30,846 bases of DNA, from contig JBIKLI010000011.1 of NCBI GenBank assembly GCA_044359885.1, forward strand, positions 1 through 30,846, read 5' to 3'. Positions 15,420 to 22,801 of this stretch are shown in pieces (positions within the stretch are counted from its first letter, which is position 1; every line of letters begins with the position of its first letter). Under the pieces are notes generated by a model. The model worked only from the letters and a program-made list of their open reading frames with translations. It ran no database searches and was not told the DNA's origin. The DNA is from CAIOSQ01 sp044359885 (GTDB taxonomy: Bacteria; Pseudomonadota; Alphaproteobacteria; CACIAM-22H2). Position numbers and translations under genes: made by a program.

Positions 15420-16314
15420 ATGGATCCCGGCCGCTTCGAACGGATCGACGCGACGCGATGGCGCATCGCGCCGACCGGCGCGATGCGCGTCGCGGCGCCG
15501 ATCGTCGCCACCGAAACGCTGCTGCGCGACATGGAGGACAAGGTCGCCGAGCAGCTCGCCCATGTCGCGGCCCTGCCGGGGGTCGCCGACCCCGTGCTGG
15601 CGATGCCCGACGCGCATTGGGGCCATGGATTTCCCATCGGCGGCGTGGCCGCGTTCGATGCCGCCGACGGCGTGGTGTCTGCGGGCGGGGTCGGGTTCGA
15701 CATCTCGTGCGGCGTGCGGCCGATGGCGAGCGCGCTGGCCAATCGCCAGATCCTGGCGCATCCGGCGCGGCGGACATTCGCGCACCACGTCCCCGGCGCG
15801 CGGCCCCGGCCGCTCTACGACGTCTCGCACGATACCTGCAAGGAGGAGATCCACCGCGCCGGCGGCCGGCTGCGCCGGCTGCTGGTCCATCGCAAGGGCG
15901 CGACGCGCGCCTTCGCGGGCGACGATGCGTCGCTGCCGCCGGCCTTCCGCGGCATCGGCCAGCCGGTGCTGATCGGCGGCAGCATGGGCGGCGGTTCCTA
16001 TGTCCTCGCCGGTCCGCGCGCCGGCGGCACGCCGCAGGCGGCGGCCAGCTTCGCGTCGGCCTGCCACGGCGCGGGGCCGCGGATGAGCCGCCATGCGGCG
16101 GCGCGGCGCTGGCGCGGGCGCGCCGTCCAGGACGCGCTGCGCGCGCGCGGCATCCTCGTGCTGTCGCCCTCGGCGCGAAGCATCGCCGAGGAGGCGCCGG
16201 ACGCCTAGAAGGATCCGGCCGCCGTCGTCGACGCCACCGAGCACGCCGGGCTCGCGCGCCGGGCTCGCGCGCAGGGTCGCGCGGCTCCGGCCGCTGATCT
16301 GCATCAAGGGGTGA
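15420..16314 (+). pseudogene. rtcB: rtcB RNA ligase remnant: internal deletion, nonsense codon and frameshift
   Basis: The readable frame (15420-16208, 262 codons) starts with the proper RtcB N-terminus, including LAMPDAHWGHGFPIGGVAAF and VGFDISCGVR (Cys97, a metal ligand). After residue about 101 it jumps to the C-terminal third, ANRQILAH, YDVSHD, LLVHRKGATRAF and ACHGAGPRMSR (His216, guanylylated in active RtcB). Roughly 180 residues, with the GSGNHF and HTGSRG motifs and two metal-ligand His, are missing. HGAGR is changed to HGAGP. A TAG at 16206 replaces the Tyr of the family's EEAPDAYKD. Downstream, a 13-nt tandem duplication shifts the frame; ignoring it, GLARRVARLRPLICIKG ends at the TGA at 16312-16314 like normal RtcB. 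Ligase activity is not expected. Confidence 0.85.
16245..16270 (+). repeat. 13-nt tandem duplication in the rtcB remnant
   Basis: GCCGGGCTCGCGC occurs at 16245-16257 and again immediately at 16258-16270. Removing one copy restores the frame into the normal RtcB C-terminus, so this is a recent-looking slippage event. Confidence 0.9.
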
Positions 16315-16358
16315 GCCGGCGCATGGCGGCGGGGCGCGCGAGCGGGTCCACTCGCGTC

Positions 16359-16763
16359 ATGCGTAATCTGAATGCCGATCTGGTCTGCGCCATCGTCCTG
16401 GAGGCGCGCGAATTCCACGCCAAGGTCGAGATCGTCGATCCGTCGCCCGGCTCGAACCCCGCCGACGACGGCGAGCGCGGGGTGCTGCAGGACACCGCCG
16501 ACGATCCGGTCGGCGCCGACCTCGCGCGGCTGATCCGCGATCTGGACGACGATGCCGCCGCCGAGCTGGTCGCGCTGTTCTGGATCGGGCGGGGCGACTA
16601 CGCCGCCGACGAGCTGGACGCGGCGATCGAGGAGGCGCGCCGTCACGGCCGCGACGCCACGCCGCGCTACCTGATCGCCCAGCCCCAGCTGGCCGATTTC
16701 CTGGTCGAGGGCCTGCAGGCCTTCGGCCGGGGCTGCGACGACGTCGAGAGCGAGCATTTCTGA
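16359..16763 (+). CDS. DUF3775 domain protein
   Basis: The 134-residue acidic protein matches DUF3775: 'NADLVCAIVLEAREFHAKVE', then the strongly conserved DPSPGSNPADDGERGVLQD, 'DDAAAELVALFWIGRGDYAA', and the C-terminal YLIAQPQLADFLVEGLQAFG. Its role is unknown; the family is common in alphaproteobacteria. I placed the start at ATG 16359 because the conserved region begins directly afterwards; a GTG at 16311 overlapping the old rtcB stop and an ATG at 16323 are in frame but add Arg/Gly-rich residues. It has the same strand as the rtcB remnant and ends 15 bp before a FixK/FNR-like box. Confidence 0.8.
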   Translation: MRNLNADLVCAIVLEAREFHAKVEIVDPSPGSNPADDGERGVLQDTADDPVGADLARLIRDLDDDAAAELVALFWIGRGDYAADELDAAIEEARRHGRDATPRYLIAQPQLADFLVEGLQAFGRGCDDVESEHF

Positions 16764-16778
16764 GGGACGGCGCGGCGA

Positions 16779-16820
16779 TTGACGCATCGCAATGCGCCGT
16801 CGCCGGCAGGCGCGCAGACT
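16779..16820 (+). promoter_or_regulatory. FixK/FNR-like box and -10 element upstream of the UspA gene
   Basis: TTGACGCATCGCAA (16779-16792) fits TTG(A/C)-N6-(T/G)CAA. CAGACT (16815-16820) lies 36 nt from the box start, exactly as in the promoter at 13091. The start of transcription would be near 16827, 33 nt before the ATG at 16860. Confidence 0.6.
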
Positions 16821-16859
16821 GTCCGTCGTCAACGTTCGACGTGAAGACGAGGAGCCCAG

Positions 16860-17315
16860 ATGGCGATCCGCAAGATCATCCTTCCGGTCGACGGTTCGGC
16901 CGCGTCCAAGCGCGCCGCGGTCGCGGCCGGCGAACTGGCGGCGGCGACGAAGGCCGCGATCGTCGCGGTGCATGTCCGCGCGCGCTACGGCAGCGACACG
17001 GTGCCCGACGAGCTTCTGCCGCTGGAGCATGCCGAGCATGTCCGGGTCACCGAGGCGGCGATGCTCGAGGCCGCGGCCGAGCGCATCCTCGACGAGGCCG
17101 ACCAGATCCTGCGCAAGGCCGGGGCCAGCGCCGCCGCGAAGGTCCCGGAGATCGGCGATCCCACCGCCCGCATCCTGGAAACCGCGCGTAGCCACGACGC
17201 CGACCTGATCGTGATGGGCCGGCGCGGCCTGGGCCCGATCGGCCGGCTGCTGCTGGGCAGCGTCAGCGGCAAGGTCCTGCAACTGTCCGGGATCCCCTGC
17301 CTCGTGGTGCCATGA
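16860..17315 (+). CDS. Universal stress protein, UspA family
   Basis: The 151-residue protein is a single Usp domain. It opens with IRKIILPVDGSAASKRAAVA, including the D of the ATP-binding site. The C-terminal half has DLIVMGRRGLGPIGRLLLGS followed by VSGKVL, which is the G-2x-G-9x-G-(S/T) nucleotide-binding motif of ATP-binding Usps. Usps of this type promote survival during growth arrest and are classic FixK, FNR or DosR targets. GAGGAGCCCAG lies just before the ATG. The stop overlaps the pcm start as ATGA, indicating coupled translation. Confidence 0.92.
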   Translation: MAIRKIILPVDGSAASKRAAVAAGELAAATKAAIVAVHVRARYGSDTVPDELLPLEHAEHVRVTEAAMLEAAAERILDEADQILRKAGASAAAKVPEIGDPTARILETARSHDADLIVMGRRGLGPIGRLLLGSVSGKVLQLSGIPCLVVP

Positions 17316-18004
17316 CCGGCGCGCCGGCGGCACGCGCCGCCGATCCGGCGATCGCGGCACGGCACCGGCTGGTCGCCGAGGTGGCGGCGATGGCGCGGGC
17401 CTGCGGGGCCGAAACCGGTCGCCCCGAACTCCAGCCCCGCGTGCTGGCGGCGCTGGCGGAGGTTCCGCGCCATCTCTTCCTGCCCGGGCTGCCGCTCGAC
17501 CTCGCCTATGCCAACGACGCGCTGTCGATCGGCCATGGCCAGACGATCTCTCAGCCCTTCGTGGTGGCGCTGATGACCGATCTGGCCGACATCGCGCCGG
17601 ACGACGGCGTGCTGGAGATCGGCACCGGCTCGGGCTACCAGGCCGCGATCCTGGCGCATCTCGGCGCACGCGTCCGCAGCATCGAGATCCTTCCCGAGCT
17701 GGCCGCGGCCGCACGGCGGCGCCTGGCGGCGCTGGGCTGCGCGGTCGAGATCGAGACCGGCGACGGACGGCTGGGCGATCGCGCGCATGCCCCCTACGAC
17801 GCGATCCTGGTGACGGCCGCCGCGCCGGTCGTTCCCCCGGCGCTGACGGCCCAGCTGCGCGCGGGCGGACGGCTGATCATTCCGATCGGCGCGGTCCACG
17901 GCACGCAGAAGCTGATGCGCATCGTGCGCGGCGCCGACGGCAGTCTCGCCCTCGGCGCCTGCCTGGACGTGCGCTTCGTGCCGCTGACCGGAGCGACCGC
18001 GTGA
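17312..18004 (+). CDS. pcm: Protein-L-isoaspartate O-methyltransferase
   Basis: The 230-residue protein matches PCMT: 'VPRHLFLPGLPLDLAYANDA', then GHGQTISQPFVVALMTDLAD (substrate-side motif), VLEIGTGSGYQAAILAHLGA (SAM-binding motif I), and later 'YDAILVTAAAPVVPPALTAQ' with LRAGGRLIIPIG. It uses S-adenosylmethionine to methylate isoaspartyl residues that build up in aged proteins, starting their repair, which suits a dormancy operon. ATG 17312 overlaps the UspA stop and its own stop overlaps the GTG start of the SAM synthetase gene. Confidence 0.92.
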   Translation: MTGAPAARAADPAIAARHRLVAEVAAMARACGAETGRPELQPRVLAALAEVPRHLFLPGLPLDLAYANDALSIGHGQTISQPFVVALMTDLADIAPDDGVLEIGTGSGYQAAILAHLGARVRSIEILPELAAAARRRLAALGCAVEIETGDGRLGDRAHAPYDAILVTAAAPVVPPALTAQLRAGGRLIIPIGAVHGTQKLMRIVRGADGSLALGACLDVRFVPLTGATA

Positions 18005-19197
18005 CCTCGGCTGCGACGCTGGAGGCCATGGCGGATCCGGCCGCGCGCGAGGCCGAGTTCGCCGAGCGCAAGGGTCCGGGCCATCCCGACACGCTGTGCG
18101 ACGCGATCGCCGAGGCGGTGTCGCGCGCGCTGAGCGGGGCCTATCTGGATCGCTTCGGGCGGATCCTGCACCACAACGTCGACAAGGTGCTGCTGGTCGG
18201 CGGCAGCGCGGAGCCGCGTTTCGGCGGCGGACGGGTGACGGCGCCGCTGCGCATCGTGCTGGCGGGCCGTGCCACGGCGCGGGTCGGCACGGTCTCGATC
18301 GACGTCGAGGCCATCGCGCTGGACGCGGCGCGGCGCTGCCTCGCCGCGCAGCTGCGGCATGTCGACATCGGCCGCGACGCGGTGTTCGAGTGCCGCATCC
18401 GGCCGGGCTCGGCCGAGCTGCGCGAGCTCTTCGCGCGCGGCGGCGCGGTGCCGCTCGCCAACGACAGCTCCGCCGGCGCCGGCTTCGCGCCCTTCAGCCC
18501 GCTGGAGGAGCTGGTGCGGCGCTGCGCGCGGATGCTGGAGGCACCGGGGACGCGGCCGCACCCGGCCTGCGGCGAGGACGTCAAGGTCGCGGCGATGCGC
18601 AGCGGCGGAACGACGCGCCTCACGGTCGCCTGCGCGGCCATCGACGCGGCGCTCGCGGACGCCGCGGCCTATGGCCGCTTCCGCGACGCCACGCTTGCGG
18701 CGCTGCGACGCGAGGCCGACGCGTCGCCGGCGCTCGCGGCCGGGCGCATCGACTTCAACGCCGCCGACGACCCCGACAGCGGCATCTTCTACCTGACGGT
18801 CACCGGCAGCTCGGCCGAATCCGGCGACGACGGCGAGACCGGTCGCGGCAACCGCGCCAGCGGGCTGATCTCGATCGGCCGTCCCTGCAGCCTGGAGGCG
18901 ACCGCGGGCAAGAATCCCGCCAGCCACACCGGCAAGCTCTACAACGTGCTGTCCCAGGAGCTGGCGGAGGAGATCGTCCGCGAGGTCCCGGGCGCCGCGG
19001 CGGTGGAATGCGTGCTGGCCAGCCGCATCGGCGCGCCGATCGACGCCCCGGCGCTGTTCCATCTGCGCGTCGCCCCGGCGCCCGGACATTCGCTGGCGGC
19101 GCTGGCGCCGCGCATCGAGGCGCGCGCCCAGGCGGCGCTGGCGCGGCTTCCGGGGCTGTGGCGGCGCATCGTCGCGGGCGAGGTGCGGCTGTTCTGA
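18001..19197 (+). CDS. Archaeal-type S-adenosylmethionine synthetase
   Basis: The 398-residue protein matches the archaeal MAT family rather than bacterial MetK. Signatures include AERKGPGHPDTLCDAIAEAV near the N-terminus, 'GRILHHNVDKVLLVGGSAEP', 'VPLANDSSAGAGFAPFSPLE' and later GRGNRASGLISIGRPCSLEA with AGKNPASHTGKLYNVL. The reaction is ATP plus methionine to SAM. The GTG start at 18001 overlaps the pcm TGA (GTGA), so the enzyme making SAM is translationally coupled to one that uses it. Archaeal-type MATs are scattered in bacteria and suggest old transfer. The chromosome probably also has a MetK (not visible here). It converges with the CBS-BON gene 20 bp away. Confidence 0.88.
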   Translation: MTSAATLEAMADPAAREAEFAERKGPGHPDTLCDAIAEAVSRALSGAYLDRFGRILHHNVDKVLLVGGSAEPRFGGGRVTAPLRIVLAGRATARVGTVSIDVEAIALDAARRCLAAQLRHVDIGRDAVFECRIRPGSAELRELFARGGAVPLANDSSAGAGFAPFSPLEELVRRCARMLEAPGTRPHPACGEDVKVAAMRSGGTTRLTVACAAIDAALADAAAYGRFRDATLAALRREADASPALAAGRIDFNAADDPDSGIFYLTVTGSSAESGDDGETGRGNRASGLISIGRPCSLEATAGKNPASHTGKLYNVLSQELAEEIVREVPGAAAVECVLASRIGAPIDAPALFHLRVAPAPGHSLAALAPRIEARAQAALARLPGLWRRIVAGEVRLF

Positions 19198-19220
19198 CGC
19201 GGCACCCCGGCGCGGCGTCA
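19195..19220. terminator. Candidate bidirectional terminator between convergent genes
   Basis: TGACGC (19195-19200) is inverted as GCGTCA (19215-19220). The arms contain the stop codons of the SAM synthetase and CBS-BON genes. The stem is only 6 bp, with no T-run, so the call is tentative. Confidence 0.25.
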
Positions 19221-19916
19221 CGCGATGCCGGCGACGATCGGCATCGCGCGCACCACCAGATGGTCGGCGACGTCGGCGACGCCGGGCACTTCCTGCGCCA
19301 GCAGCTTGAGCGCCGCGCGTTCCGGCTCCGACGTGACCATGCCCAGCAGCGACACGCGGCCGTTCTCGACCAGCACCGAGACCAGGGCGCGTGGCGCCCA
19401 GGGCTCGGCCGCGATGCGCCGCTCGACGTCCTCGCGCAGTTCGGCGTCGCTGCGCGCGCCGGCGGACGGGCGGGCGCCGTCGCGGACGACGGCGCGCACG
19501 AAGTCCGACCGCGTGATCACCCCCGCGATCGCGCCGCCGTCGACGACGAAGACGCGCTTGACCTTGCGCCGCTCGAGCAGCTCGGCGACCTTGGCGAGCT
19601 CGGCATCGGGCGCCACGGCGACCACGCCGCGATGCATGATCTCGGCGGCGCTGCGCCCGTGGCTGCGCAGGAACTCCTCGGCGCCGCCCTGGGGATCCGC
19701 GACATAGGCGAGCCACCAGGATCGACGCTTCGTGGTCTCCAGCTCCGGCCGGCGCACGAAATCGGCTTCGCTGACGACGCCCAGCGGAATGCCGCCGGGA
19801 TCGACGACGGGCACGGCGCTGATCGCGTTGTCCAGCAGGATCCGAGCGACCGTCGCGGCCGGCGTCTCCGGCGTCACGCTGCGGACGTTGCGCGTCATGA
19901 TCTCGGATGCCTTCAC
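19218..19916 (-). CDS. CBS-pair protein with C-terminal BON domain
   Basis: The 232-residue protein has a first CBS motif MTRNVRSVTPETPAATVARI with ISAVPVVDPGGIPLGVVSEA, a second AEIMHRGVVAVAPDAELAKV with VKRVFVVDGGAIAGVITRSD, and a C-terminal BON domain, 'LREDVERRIAAEPWAPRALV' to VADVADHLVV. CBS pairs sense adenine nucleotides; BON domains are usually periplasmic or membrane-linked, but no signal peptide is present here. The start is GTG 19916, with GAGGGAG about 6-12 bp upstream; the first in-frame ATG would cut into the first CBS domain. A FixK/FNR-like box lies upstream. Such proteins are common in stress regulons, and the client protein is unknown. Confidence 0.88.
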   Translation of the reverse strand: MKASEIMTRNVRSVTPETPAATVARILLDNAISAVPVVDPGGIPLGVVSEADFVRRPELETTKRRSWWLAYVADPQGGAEEFLRSHGRSAAEIMHRGVVAVAPDAELAKVAELLERRKVKRVFVVDGGAIAGVITRSDFVRAVVRDGARPSAGARSDAELREDVERRIAAEPWAPRALVSVLVENGRVSLLGMVTSEPERAALKLLAQEVPGVADVADHLVVRAMPIVAGIA

Positions 19917-19961
19917 CTTGCGCTCCCTCGGTTGGCCGCGCCTGTCCGGCGGCGCGGAACG

Positions 19962-20003
19962 AGACTTGCGCAGGCGCCGGCCGGCGTCGTTGCGCGCGCG
20001 CAA
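19962..20003 (-). promoter_or_regulatory. FixK/FNR-like box and -10 element upstream of the CBS-BON gene
   Basis: TTGCGCGCGCGCAA (19990-20003) is a perfect palindrome matching TTG(A/C)-N6-(T/G)CAA. On the minus strand AAGTCT (19967-19962) lies 36 nt from the box start, as in the other promoters of this island. The same box could also serve the plus-strand gene at 20063, where the -10 match is poor. Confidence 0.55.
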
Positions 20004-20062
20004 TGACCGCGGTCCCGTCCGGTGGGATCGAAGGCGCCGATCCACACGACGGAGGCGCGACG

Positions 20063-20386
20063 ATGGCCAAGTCACCCGGAGAGCGCAGACCGCCCCGGCC
20101 CCGGCGCGGGGCCGCCGCCGTCCAGCCGCCGCCCCGCGTCGCGGCGGACGCGGCCGAGATCCGGCGCATCCTCGGGCCGCTCGACGACGGGCAGGTCTGC
20201 CGCATACTGGAATTCGGGGCGGATTGCGGCGAGCTGCAGCAGGCGGCGGCGGCGCTGGCCGGCGATCTGCCGGCCCATATCGGCAGGCCGATCGAGGGGC
20301 CCGCGGCGCGGATCTACGACATGCTCGCGGCCGAGACCTTCGAGGAGCCCGAGGCGCGCGCGCCGCGCGGTGGCGCGCAGCCCTGA
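20063..20386 (+). CDS. Small hypothetical protein
   Basis: The 107-residue protein begins MAKSPGERRPPRPRRG, a basic Pro-rich tail, followed by a folded-looking core 'DAAEIRRILGPLDDGQVCRI' and LEFGADCGELQQAAAALAGD, then 'IEGPAARIYDMLAA'. I recognise no family. GGAGG lies 8 bp before the ATG, and codon use is like its neighbours, which supports a real gene. It is divergent from CBS-BON across a palindromic FixK-like box and ends 3 bp before the convergent Lon-like gene. The pattern of short helices with two Cys suggests a small all-helical adaptor, but that is guesswork. Confidence 0.6.
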   Translation: MAKSPGERRPPRPRRGAAAVQPPPRVAADAAEIRRILGPLDDGQVCRILEFGADCGELQQAAAALAGDLPAHIGRPIEGPAARIYDMLAAETFEEPEARAPRGGAQP

Positions 20387-20389
20387 GGG

Positions 20390-22801
20390 TCAGCGCATCC
20401 GGTCGAGCGCGAAGCTTCGCGCGGCGGCCCCCATGCGCTCGAGCGCCGCAGCGACGGCGGCGTCGACCGAACCCGGCGCGAAGGCGCCATCCGGGCCCTG
20501 CGCACCCGCCGGCAGGCCTGTCAGCAGCGACATCGCCCCGTCGACGTCGTCCACGGCATGGACGTGGAAGCGTCCGGCGCGCACCGCCTCGACGACGTCC
20601 TCGCGCAGCATGAGGTTGGCGAGGTTCGAGCGCGGCACCACGACCCCCTGCGTGCCGTCCAGACCCAGATCCGCGCAGATGTCGAAGAAGCCCTCGATCT
20701 TCTCGTTGACGCCCCCGATCGGCTGCGCCGCGCCCAGCTGGTTGACCGAACCGGTGATCGCCAGGTTCTGGCGCAGCGGCAGGTCGGCGATGGCGGAGAG
20801 CAGCGCGCAGAGTTCGGCCAGCGAGGCGCTGTCGCCCTCGATCTGGCCGTAGGACTGCTCGAAGACCAGGCTGGCCCAGAGCGCAAGCGGAGCCGCCCGG
20901 CCGAAACGCCCGCCGAGGAAGCCCTCGAGGATCAGAACGCCCTTGGAGTGGATCGGGCCGCCCAGCTTCGCCTCGCGCTCGATGTCGACCAGCTTGCCGC
21001 CGCCCAGCCGCACCCGCGCGGTGATGCGCGCCGGCCAGCCGAAGCTCGATCCGCCGAGATGGACCACGACCAGTCCGTTGATCTGGCCCACGCGCGCCCC
21101 CGCGACATCGACCATCAGGCTGCCGCGACGGATCGCCTCGCGCACGCGCTCGCGCAGGCGGGCGGAACGCATCTCCTGCGCCGCGACGGCGGCCGCGACG
21201 TCGGCGGCCGTCGCCACGGCGCGGCCCGCCCCGGCCGCCGCATGGTCGCTCTCGCGCACCAGATCCGCGATCGCCTCGAAGCCGCAGGACAGCTTGGCCG
21301 CGTCGGCGGCCAGCCGCGCCCCGTGATCGACGATCCGCGCGACCGCGCCGGCGTCGAAATGGCGCAGCCCGTCGCGGGCGACGACGTCGGCGACCAGCGC
21401 CGCATAGGCCGCCTCGCCCGCCGCGTCGCGTTCGGCGCGGTCGTCGAAATCCGCGGTCACCTTGAAGAGTTCGAGCAGGTCGGGATCGTAGGCGACGAGC
21501 AGGTCGTAGATCGGCCGCTCGCCCAGCAGGACCACCTTGACGTCGAGCGGCACCGGTTCGGGCTCCAGCGACACCGGCATCGCGAGGCCGATCGCCTCGC
21601 CCACCGATTCGATGCGGATGCATCCGGCGCGCAGCGTGCGCTTCAGCTGCTCCCAGGCGAAGGGCTGCATGAGCAGACGGCGTGCGTCGATGACCAGGAA
21701 GCCGCCGTTGGCGCGATGCAGCGCCCCGGGCTTGATCAGCGTGAAGTCGGTGGCGAAGGCCCCGTACTGGGAACGGTACTCGATGCGGCCCAGCAGGTTC
21801 GCCATCGTCGGGTGGTCCTCGTAGACCACCGGCGCGTGGCCGAGGGCGCCGTTGTCGACGACGACGTTGACCTGGTAGCGGCGGAACGCCCCGCCCTTGA
21901 GCGCGACGCCGAGCGGGCCGTCGCCGGGACCGTCCTGCATGGCGTTCTCGATCTCGAGAAAGCGCTCGGCGTTGCGGATCAGGTCGGCCTCGACCGCACG
22001 CAGATGCGCCAGCACCGGCTCCAGCCCGCGATAGCGCCCGGTCAGCGCCACCATCAGGTGGCCGATGGCGTAGCGCACGACCTCGCGGTTGAGGGCGCGC
22101 AGCTGCTCGCGGAACTCGGCCTCCCATTGCGGCAGCTTGCGCATCGCGGCCTGCAGCTTCTCCTGCACCGCCGCCATCGCCGTGCGGGCCTGGACGCGCT
22201 CGGCCTCCGGCAGCTTGCTGAACGCGTCCGGGCCGATGATCTCGCCGTCGCGGGTCGGCGCCAGCGCCATGCCGGTGGGCAGATGCAGGATCGCCACGCC
22301 CTGGGCGCGCGCCTCCTGCTCGACCTCGGCGCTGGCCTTCTGCGGCAGCGATTTGGCGCGGTCCTCCAGCGTCTGGCGACGGCTGCGGTACTCGTCGCTC
22401 TCGAAGGCGGCGGGGATCGCGGCCCGCAGTTCCTCGATCAGGTCATCCATGTCGCGCTTGAGCGTCGCGCCGCGGCCGGCGGGCAGGCGCAGCGTCATCG
22501 ACCGCCGTCCGTCCTCCGCGAAGTCGAAGACGTAGCACCAGTCGTCGGCGCGCGGCATTCCGGCGGCGGCCGCATCCAGCTGGCGCCGGACCAGCGTCTG
22601 CTTGCCGACGCCCTGGGGACCGACCGCGAAGATGTTGTAGCCGGGACATCGCAGCGCGACGCCGAAGGCGAGCGCGTCGCTGGCCCGCCGCTGCACGCCG
22701 CCCAGCGGCGCCGCGGCGATCTCCGCCGTGGTGGCGAAACCCAGCGACGACGGATCGCAGGTGCGGCGCAGCGCCGCCGGGGGCAGGGGCGCGCCGGTCA
22801 T
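20390..22801 (-). CDS. Lon-like ATP-dependent protease (AAA plus Lon S16 protease domain)
   Basis: The 803-residue protein lacks the Lon N-terminal substrate domain. A P-loop GPQGVGKQTL sits at residues 61-70, a Walker-B-like GGFLVIDARRLLM occurs mid-protein, and the C-terminal S16 domain has EGDSASLAELCALLSA with Ser658 and GGVNEKIEGF with Lys701. The 43-residue Ser-Lys spacing equals that of E. coli Lon. A region between the P-loop and Walker B (YRSRRQTLEDRAKSL onward) looks like a coiled-coil insert, typical of the LonB/YcbZ-like group. The start ATG at 22801 overlaps the pncB stop (ATGA), so it is coupled to it. It is expected to degrade proteins in the cytosol; substrates are unknown. 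Confidence 0.9.
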   Translation of the reverse strand: MTGAPLPPAALRRTCDPSSLGFATTAEIAAAPLGGVQRRASDALAFGVALRCPGYNIFAVGPQGVGKQTLVRRQLDAAAAGMPRADDWCYVFDFAEDGRRSMTLRLPAGRGATLKRDMDDLIEELRAAIPAAFESDEYRSRRQTLEDRAKSLPQKASAEVEQEARAQGVAILHLPTGMALAPTRDGEIIGPDAFSKLPEAERVQARTAMAAVQEKLQAAMRKLPQWEAEFREQLRALNREVVRYAIGHLMVALTGRYRGLEPVLAHLRAVEADLIRNAERFLEIENAMQDGPGDGPLGVALKGGAFRRYQVNVVVDNGALGHAPVVYEDHPTMANLLGRIEYRSQYGAFATDFTLIKPGALHRANGGFLVIDARRLLMQPFAWEQLKRTLRAGCIRIESVGEAIGLAMPVSLEPEPVPLDVKVVLLGERPIYDLLVAYDPDLLELFKVTADFDDRAERDAAGEAAYAALVADVVARDGLRHFDAGAVARIVDHGARLAADAAKLSCGFEAIADLVRESDHAAAGAGRAVATAADVAAAVAAQEMRSARLRERVREAIRRGSLMVDVAGARVGQINGLVVVHLGGSSFGWPARITARVRLGGGKLVDIEREAKLGGPIHSKGVLILEGFLGGRFGRAAPLALWASLVFEQSYGQIEGDSASLAELCALLSAIADLPLRQNLAITGSVNQLGAAQPIGGVNEKIEGFFDICADLGLDGTQGVVVPRSNLANLMLREDVVEAVRAGRFHVHAVDDVDGAMSLLTGLPAGAQGPDGAFAPGSVDAAVAAALERMGAAARSFALDRMR

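Noticed and set aside
16206..16208. Read-through or recoding of the TAG in rtcB.
   Set aside because: The gene also has a core deletion and a frameshifting duplication, so recoding would not restore a working protein.
20003..20031. Plus-strand use of the 19990 FixK-like box for the gene at 20063.
   Set aside because: At the expected spacing the hexamer is GATCGA, a poor -10, so only the minus-strand promoter is listed.
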